A stretch of 36,812 nucleotides of DNA. It comes from an uncultured Mycoplasmatota bacterium. Lineage in GTDB: Bacteria; Bacillota_I; Bacilli_A; RF39; UBA660. The DNA lies in NCBI GenBank assembly GCA_900546245.1, contig URBY01000011.1:1-36812 (forward strand), in the 5' to 3' direction. The translations under genes and the position numbers were made by a program. Shown one piece after another: positions 32,168-36,812 of the stretch (positions are counted from its first letter, which is position 1; every line of letters starts with the position of its first letter). Below the pieces are notes generated by a model that saw only the letters and a program-made list of their open reading frames with translations, searched no databases and had not been told where the DNA came from.

Positions 32168-32198
32168 AATTTAATAAAGGACTTATTTTATTAAATTT
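32167..32198. terminator. AT-only inverted repeat between convergent genes
   Basis: AAATTTAATAAA (32167-32178) and TTTATTAAATTT (32187-32198) are perfect arms. It lies just after the HExxH gene and 90 bases before the end of the MATE gene, so it may act as a weak bidirectional terminator. Confidence 0.4.
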
Positions 32199-32287
32199 GA
32201 TACACTATTGTATTTTTATTTGCTATTGATTTTAATATTTTTCATACAGTTATCTTCAAATTCTTGTATTAGTAGATTAAGTGTTTA

Positions 32288-33553
32288 TTATGAATTCAAT
32301 TGAAGTTTATCTATTTTTTTATTTAATAACATGTTCATTGTTAAATCTGAAATGATAAAACATATCCATACACCATATATACCGCATATTTTACTTAGTA
32401 AATATGCCAAAACTAATTTTAATCCGCCACTTATAAACAAACTTAATTTTGATATATATTTAAATTCTTTCATTGCTCGTAATATACTAGAATAATAATG
32501 ATAGAATCCGCTTAAAACACAATCTACTATAACAAATAGTAATAATTTATAACCTATTATTAAACTTTCTATTTCAATCAAAAAAAATGGTAAAGAAATT
32601 AGCATTGCAATTCCAATAATTGAAGTAGTTACATATACTATTTTTTTGTTTATATTATTTATAATTTTAGTTGTTTTGTTAATTTTTTCATTATCATTAC
32701 TTCCAATTGAAGTTGCAATCATAGTTTGTGTACCTATACCTGTTCCATGCAAAAAGTTATTTATTAAATCTAAAAATTGCATTACAATTATGTGAGCAGC
32801 ATACTGAAATGTGCCAATTCTTGACATAATAATATTTAAAATAAAATTACTTCCTCTTTTAAAAATTCTTTCATAGACGTTATAACGTATTAAACTAAAT
32901 TCTTCTTTTGCTATACTTTTTACAAACCTGAATTTTACGAATTTTTTAGAATAATAAATTAGTACTATCATATTTATTATTTCTACTAATACGGTTGATA
33001 TTGCTACACCCATAATTTTAAATCCAACTTTAATAAAAATAAAGTCAAGAATAGCATTAATAAAAAAGCAAAATATTCTGATATTAAGCATTCTTTTACT
33101 GTTTCCTAGTGTTCGCTGATAACCACTTAATATAGTTAAAATTGTATTAGGTATAACTCCAATTAATCTTATATATAAATATACTAATCCAATTTTATCA
33201 ACTAGAAACAATTTAGGAATAAATTTACTTATACTTAATGTTAAAATTATACAAATTAAACTGCATACTATAGCAATTATTAATGCAGTTCCTACAGTAA
33301 TTTTTGCTTGCTCTTTATCATTTTTTCCTAATAATCTAGCTACCAAAACATTATTTGAAACATTTATTGATTGTAATACTAAATACATAAAATCTATAAC
33401 TGTTCCCATTGCTCCAACCGATGCTATTATTCCAGAACCAAACTGTGAAATCATAAATGTATCCGTCATAGTAATTAAAACACCAACAACACATTCAAAT
33501 CCGGATGGAAGTGCTAAATTTAAATACTCTTTTTTCATTAATTTCTCAATCAT
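32288..33553 (-). CDS. MATE-family efflux transporter
   Basis: A 421-residue polytopic membrane protein with about twelve helices. NLALPSGFECVVGVLITMTDTFMI, then SVGAMGTVIDFMYLVLQSIN and SVGAMG/NVLVARLLGK blocks in the first half, and a matching second half (GTGIGTQTMIATSIGSND), are typical of the multidrug and toxin extrusion family. It exchanges Na+ or H+ for organic cations or other solutes. An ATG at 33598 overlaps the upstream stop codon (ATGA), but AGGAGT fits ATG 33553, which is chosen. It follows the nucleotidase-hydrolase fusion in one operon, so a nucleobase, nucleoside or analogue is a conceivable substrate (inference). Confidence 0.88.
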   Translation of the reverse strand: MIEKLMKKEYLNLALPSGFECVVGVLITMTDTFMISQFGSGIIASVGAMGTVIDFMYLVLQSINVSNNVLVARLLGKNDKEQAKITVGTALIIAIVCSLICIILTLSISKFIPKLFLVDKIGLVYLYIRLIGVIPNTILTILSGYQRTLGNSKRMLNIRIFCFFINAILDFIFIKVGFKIMGVAISTVLVEIINMIVLIYYSKKFVKFRFVKSIAKEEFSLIRYNVYERIFKRGSNFILNIIMSRIGTFQYAAHIIVMQFLDLINNFLHGTGIGTQTMIATSIGSNDNEKINKTTKIINNINKKIVYVTTSIIGIAMLISLPFFLIEIESLIIGYKLLLFVIVDCVLSGFYHYYSSILRAMKEFKYISKLSLFISGGLKLVLAYLLSKICGIYGVWICFIISDLTMNMLLNKKIDKLQLNS

Positions 33554-33594
33554 ATTTATTACTCCTAATTTTATTTTATTATTTATAATCATTC

Positions 33595-35010
33595 TCATTT
33601 ATTATCTGTTAATTTATTAAACAAATCTTTAAATATTTCATTAGCATTTAAATAATTAACAAATTTAATATTGTGTCTATTTTCAGTTAGTTTAAAAGAA
33701 TTATCATCATTTATAATTGGGCAACTAACATCCATTGTATTAAACCAGTTTTTATTTATCATATACGCGATTACACTAATATCCCATAATGGCCATCTTT
33801 TTGTAGGACCATATGTTCTATTATAAAATTTATAACATAAGTAATCACATAATTCATTTTTACCTTTTAGTTCACTTTCTAATTCATATATTGATGTCAT
33901 TAAATTGGATGTAATAGGTGAGCAAGGCATTACAGTAAGTTTAACTTTTGATTCAAATACTGTTTTTACTGCTTCTACATCTTGATCAAAGTTAAAATCT
34001 TTATTAGAACCAAATAAAAAGTTACTTCCTAACCATATAATTTCTATTTTATCTTTTATTTCAGGATTAGTCTTTAATGCTAGTGCAATATTTGTTAAAC
34101 ATCCTATTGCTAGTATATATGTTTTTTTATTTTTATTAGCAATTTCTATAATTTTATTAATTGCGGGATTTGTTTCATTATATCCATTTTTTAAATAATC
34201 ACGAGAACCTTTGTATATAATTGATTTATCTTTTAATCCTAATAAATCAAATATTTTGCATGCTTCATTATAACTTTCATCTATAGAATCAGAAACTGTT
34301 TCTTGCCATTTCTCAGTTCTAAAAGGTGCTATTGTTATAGCATCAATGTTGAATATTTCTTTGCTTTTTAGTAAGTAAGATAATGCGAATTGGTCATCTG
34401 CTTCATTATATGTATCTGTATCCAAAATTACATTATATTTATTTTTTTCACAGATTAAACTATATATTTCTTTCCATCCATTTACTATTGGAATATTTAA
34501 GCTATAATTCTCATTATATCTTGTTTTCATTAAAAAACATTCTATTCCTGCGTTTAATATGTATTTACATTTATCTGCTTCATCATCAAACATAATATCA
34601 ATACTATTTTCAATACACTCTGGACTTTTATCTCTGCTTTTTGTAAATACTAATTTATCATATTTTATACCTTTTTCATTTAACCAATTTGTAGTTATTA
34701 ATTCAGGATTTTTAAAAAAATGATTTGACCTATGTGTTATTAAAAATATTTCGTTTTCTTCATATAATTTATTAATATATTCCTTAGCATCTTCTATTAA
34801 ATCGAATTTTTCAGCCATTCTATCCATATTATTGCAAATAAAATTATCTATTTCTTCTGAACTCCAATCAAACATTCCTTCAGTAATATGTTTAGCATTT
34901 TTATTTATTATTCCTTTATTTCTTTTATTTTTATCTTCTTTTTTAAATTCTTCTAAAAATGTTTTATCTAAATCTGCTATTACATTATCAATATCTATTC
35001 CAATTCTCAT
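33595..35010 (-). CDS. Fusion of a HAD-type 5'-nucleotidase and a nucleoside hydrolase
   Basis: A 471-residue two-domain protein. Residues 1-185 form a 5'-nucleotidase (NT5C-like HAD) domain: DIDNVIAD with D6 and D8, LITHRSN as motif II, and MFDDEADKC (D142/D143) as motif IV. Residues 190-471 form an inosine-uridine hydrolase-type domain: VILDTDTYNEADDQFAL with the calcium-binding aspartates (D197, D199, D205, D206), ILAIGCLTNIALAL, and PLWDISVIAY with the last Asp. Together they could take a nucleoside monophosphate to nucleoside and then to base plus ribose. SD GGAGG precedes ATG 35010. The MATE gene follows in the operon. I know of no common protein with this domain order. Confidence 0.82.
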   Translation of the reverse strand: MRIGIDIDNVIADLDKTFLEEFKKEDKNKRNKGIINKNAKHITEGMFDWSSEEIDNFICNNMDRMAEKFDLIEDAKEYINKLYEENEIFLITHRSNHFFKNPELITTNWLNEKGIKYDKLVFTKSRDKSPECIENSIDIMFDDEADKCKYILNAGIECFLMKTRYNENYSLNIPIVNGWKEIYSLICEKNKYNVILDTDTYNEADDQFALSYLLKSKEIFNIDAITIAPFRTEKWQETVSDSIDESYNEACKIFDLLGLKDKSIIYKGSRDYLKNGYNETNPAINKIIEIANKNKKTYILAIGCLTNIALALKTNPEIKDKIEIIWLGSNFLFGSNKDFNFDQDVEAVKTVFESKVKLTVMPCSPITSNLMTSIYELESELKGKNELCDYLCYKFYNRTYGPTKRWPLWDISVIAYMINKNWFNTMDVSCPIINDDNSFKLTENRHNIKFVNYLNANEIFKDLFNKLTDNK

Positions 35011-35086
35011 ATAACAACCTCCAATATAAAATAAAGTTTTAATCTATAAAATTATACATTATATTACAATTATTTTCCATATTTCC

Positions 35087-35114
35087 TTGAAAATATTTAG
35101 AGAAATGATATAAT
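35087..35114 (+). promoter_or_regulatory. Promoter of a candidate small RNA
   Basis: TTGAAA (35087-35092), 16-base spacer, TATAAT (35109-35114) with TG at 35106-35107. Confidence 0.65.
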
Positions 35115-35120
35115 GAATTT

Positions 35121-35222
35121 ATCAGAGAGATTTAATCAATCTTGGGAGTATAATTTTTCGAATATAAGAAAAGTTAAGGCTCCATTGAGAGAATTACTCA
35201 CACTTTGTGTGAGTTTTATTTT
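35121..35222 (+). ncRNA. Candidate small structured RNA upstream of the right repeat copy
   Basis: About 100 bases between a good promoter and a terminator (ACTCACAC-TTT-GTGTGAGT then TTTTATTTTT, 35194-35222). AGATT-TAATC-AATCT makes a first hairpin, and GGGAG and CTCC frame a middle domain of about 40 bases. No ORF has an SD. It matches no riboswitch class I know. It could be an independent small RNA or a leader for the duplicated gene. Confidence 0.45.
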
Positions 35223-35235
35223 TATAAAATATTAA

Positions 35236-35960
35236 ATATGAGTAAATAAACTTTATTACTAATAAATGGTTAAATTATTGTAAAATATATTTAGGTGATT
35301 ACTTATGAAAAAATCTTTTTGTATTTATATCCTATTCAAGAATATAATCGTTCTTTTGAGTTCTCAGAAGAATATTTATATGAAATAGGAAGAGATAATC
35401 CATATAAAGTATTAAATGAATGTATACAAAAAAGATATAGGAAAAAAGGATATGAAATTGTTTATGCAATTTATCCAGGTAAAAAAATTTATGGAGTTAA
35501 AACTTTAACTACTGATAAAATAATTTATACTGATGTAACTTTTGAACAAGCTAGTGGTTATAATCATGATGGTAGCGAAAAGCAAGATAAAGATATTAAA
35601 TATCCAAGTGAAAAATATTTAATAGAACAATTAGGAGACTTTGATGAAATAGTAATTGGTGGATTTCATTTTGGTGATTGTGTTAAAAGAGTTGCTGAAT
35701 ATTGTTATCAAAGTGGATTTCCTACTCTTGTAGATTTAGATTTAACTGATTTATTCTTATAAAAAGGATTATTTTAGAATTGATGAATATTCTCCTAAAA
35801 ACTATAAAAATTATATACTATCAAATAGTCGCTTTAGTAATATGGAAATCGCAGAAAGATTATTTGAAAGAAATTATAATAGCCCTGTTTATGAATTTGA
35901 AAATGTTGAAGGAAAAAGAAAGTTGAAATAGAGAAGAAAGATTAATCAATAATCATATAA
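35236..35960 (+). repeat. 726-bp direct repeat, right copy
   Basis: Same orientation as 28571-29296. It has six rather than seven A after the start codon. Its promoter differs: the extended TG of the left copy is displaced by a G-to-T change. Confidence 0.95.
35305..35931 (+). pseudogene. Orphan protein with GGFHxxDC motif, copy with frameshifted start
   Basis: The ATG at 35305 is followed by six A, so the frame from ATG reads MKKSFCIYIL and ends after about 27 codons. The true protein frame is open from 35307 and encodes the same residues KIFLYLYPIQEYNRSF to DLTDLFL as the copy at 28640, with stop at 35762, then the same out-of-frame C-terminal part to 35931. An in-frame GTG at 35295 would restore translation, but it is inside the SD AGGTGAT. 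Either this copy is dead or it is switched by slippage of the A-run. Confidence 0.65.
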
Positions 35961-36194
35961 TGCAAGATGATAATCAACTAGTCGAGAAATGCATACAAAC
36001 TTGTATAAGGTTTTAGAAAATTATTCGGCAACTAAAAAAACTTATAATTATTAAAAAAGTGCATAATATTTTTCTTTAAGTCTACATTGATGAATTTATT
36101 TGAATTATTTAGTTTAAACTTGATATATAAAATTATTCAAATAATAAAAATTTCACTTTATATAACAAGTAGGGGAGGTTACCAAAAAATAAAA
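35961..36194. other. Intergenic stretch without a recognisable gene
   Basis: An 18-codon fragment (MQDDNQLVEKCIQTCIRF) at about 35959 has no SD and looks like debris. TTATTTGAAT (36096-36105) and ATTCAAATAA (36135-36144) form a perfect inverted repeat with a 29-base loop. Nothing else stands out. Confidence 0.5.
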
Positions 36195-36217
36195 AGGTGA
36201 TTTTTTTAAATCACCTA
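36188..36217 (-). terminator. Terminator of the last minus-strand gene
   Basis: On the minus strand AGGTGATTT pairs with AAATCACCT around a short A-run, followed by TTTTTATTTTTT. The stop codon TGA lies in the stem. Confidence 0.85.
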
Positions 36218-36684
36218 ACAATTTTATTTCTAGCATCTTCCCAACTTGATATACGTTCCAATTTATTTTGTTTAGCCTTATGTTCGATTTGTTTATCAAG
36301 AGAAGTTATATCTAATTGTGATATTACTTTTACTACTTTTAATTCATGACGCCATTTATTTATTATATCGTTTTTACATCTTGTAGCAATAGATGAAGCA
36401 GGTACAGTCATTCTCATTATTCGTTCTTTAGAGCTTAAGTTCTTAGAAATTGCTTTTTTTTGTAATTGGCTTAATTTTAATTCAAAATAAAAGTAATATA
36501 AAACTTGATCACTTATTAAATCCCATTTTTTTAAATATTCTAAATATGTTTCTGCAAATAAAGAAATATTATCAGGATCTAGCATATCTTTTGTTTCAAT
36601 AAAATCACTATTAATATTAAAAAAATTTTTTAGAAATTCTTTTTGAATATTATTAAAATGAATCTCATTATTATTTATTCTCAT
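36211..36684 (-). CDS. Protein of unknown function
   Basis: A 157-residue soluble, mostly helical protein without a family I can name. It starts MRINNNEIHFNNIQKEFLKN; the segments SLFAETYLEYLKKWDLISDQ and KNLSSKERIMRM, then RCKNDIINKWRHEL, suggest a compact helical bundle with a basic C-terminal half, and nucleic-acid binding is possible but not shown. The SD region GGTGGGGA precedes ATG 36684. A promoter and a terminator make it a single unit. Confidence 0.65.
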   Translation of the reverse strand: MRINNNEIHFNNIQKEFLKNFFNINSDFIETKDMLDPDNISLFAETYLEYLKKWDLISDQVLYYFYFELKLSQLQKKAISKNLSSKERIMRMTVPASSIATRCKNDIINKWRHELKVVKVISQLDITSLDKQIEHKAKQNKLERISSWEDARNKIVR

Positions 36685-36703
36685 ATTTTCCCCACCGTTT
36701 TTA

Positions 36704-36732
36704 AGTTTACTATATTTAATTTATTTAGTCAA
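36704..36732 (-). promoter_or_regulatory. Promoter of the last minus-strand gene
   Basis: On the minus strand TTGACT (36732-36727), 17-base spacer, TAAACT (36709-36704). Confidence 0.6.
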
Positions 36733-36771
36733 TTTTAATAGTATATTTTAATTTGATATATGATTAATTTA

Positions 36772-36812
36772 TGATAATGTCTTAAGTGTTAACTTTTGAA
36801 AATGTCTCAAGT
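36772..36812 (+). mobile_element. Possible end of an IS21-type insertion sequence (cut by window edge)
   Basis: AATGTCTTAAGT (36776-36787) and AATGTCTCAAGT (36801-36812) are near-identical direct repeats 25 bases apart, with TTTTGA between them. IS21-family ends carry such multiple short repeats of the form TTTTGAAAATGTC. The transposase would lie outside the window, so this rests on the repeat pattern alone. Confidence 0.3.

Noticed and set aside
35295..35762. The right orphan copy as an intact gene starting at GTG 35295
   Set aside because: That GTG is part of the SD AGGTGAT that serves ATG 35305; the same SD precedes the ATG of the left copy. The copy is better described as frameshifted at the A-run.

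Overview
The window is very AT-rich DNA that looks like a chromosome segment of a low-GC Bacillota bacterium, probably an uncultured gut lineage of the Bacilli / RF39 kind (inference from gene content: UppS, AddA/AddB, a T-box-controlled GluRS, purine-rich Shine-Dalgarno sites mostly of the form AGGTGA, and extended -10 promoters). The standard code is used. All fifteen genes of the housekeeping block end in TAA or TAG, whereas TGA stops appear only in the accessory part.

Layout. 1-458: the 3' end of a phage tail-collar-type gene. 512-18580: chromosomal core with an SF1 helicase, uppS, a lipid kinase, a CmpB-like membrane protein, a FAD/Rieske oxidoreductase, TspO, a DUF421 membrane protein, a kinase-like protein, addB, a Nudix hydrolase, an unknown gene, a previously unmarked type I toxin-antitoxin-like locus (about 11982-12307), addA, a Glu T-box plus gltX, a second Nudix hydrolase and a PH-like protein. 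18653-18807: tRNA-Cys and tRNA-Gly. About 18885-26680: an integrative mobilizable element with a large serine recombinase, a candidate oriT, a MobV relaxase and an erm 23S rRNA methyltransferase. A YtrA-type GntR/ABC operon follows inside the same limits. 26682-27291: a truncated, frameshifted KilA-N relic that abuts the right limit. 27300-36812: an accessory region of orphan genes, with two near-identical 726-bp direct repeats enclosing about 5.9 kb. Between the repeats are an orphan gene, a phage-type protein, an HExxH protein, a MATE exporter and an unusual 5'-nucleotidase/nucleoside-hydrolase fusion. The window ends in what may be the end of an IS21-type element.

How the parts work together. 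AddA and AddB should form the Chi-dependent nuclease-helicase, but here the genes are separated by three loci. UppS and the lipid kinase serve envelope lipid metabolism. Recombinase, oriT and relaxase move the macrolide-resistance gene. The nucleotidase-hydrolase fusion and MATE exporter form a small operon that could break down a nucleotide to base plus pentose phosphate or sugar and export a product. The best candidates for something undescribed are the small hydrophobic peptide locus at 12.1-12.3 kb with its SD-sequestering leader and convergent RNA, and the duplicated orphan gene with an A7/A6 tract at its start.
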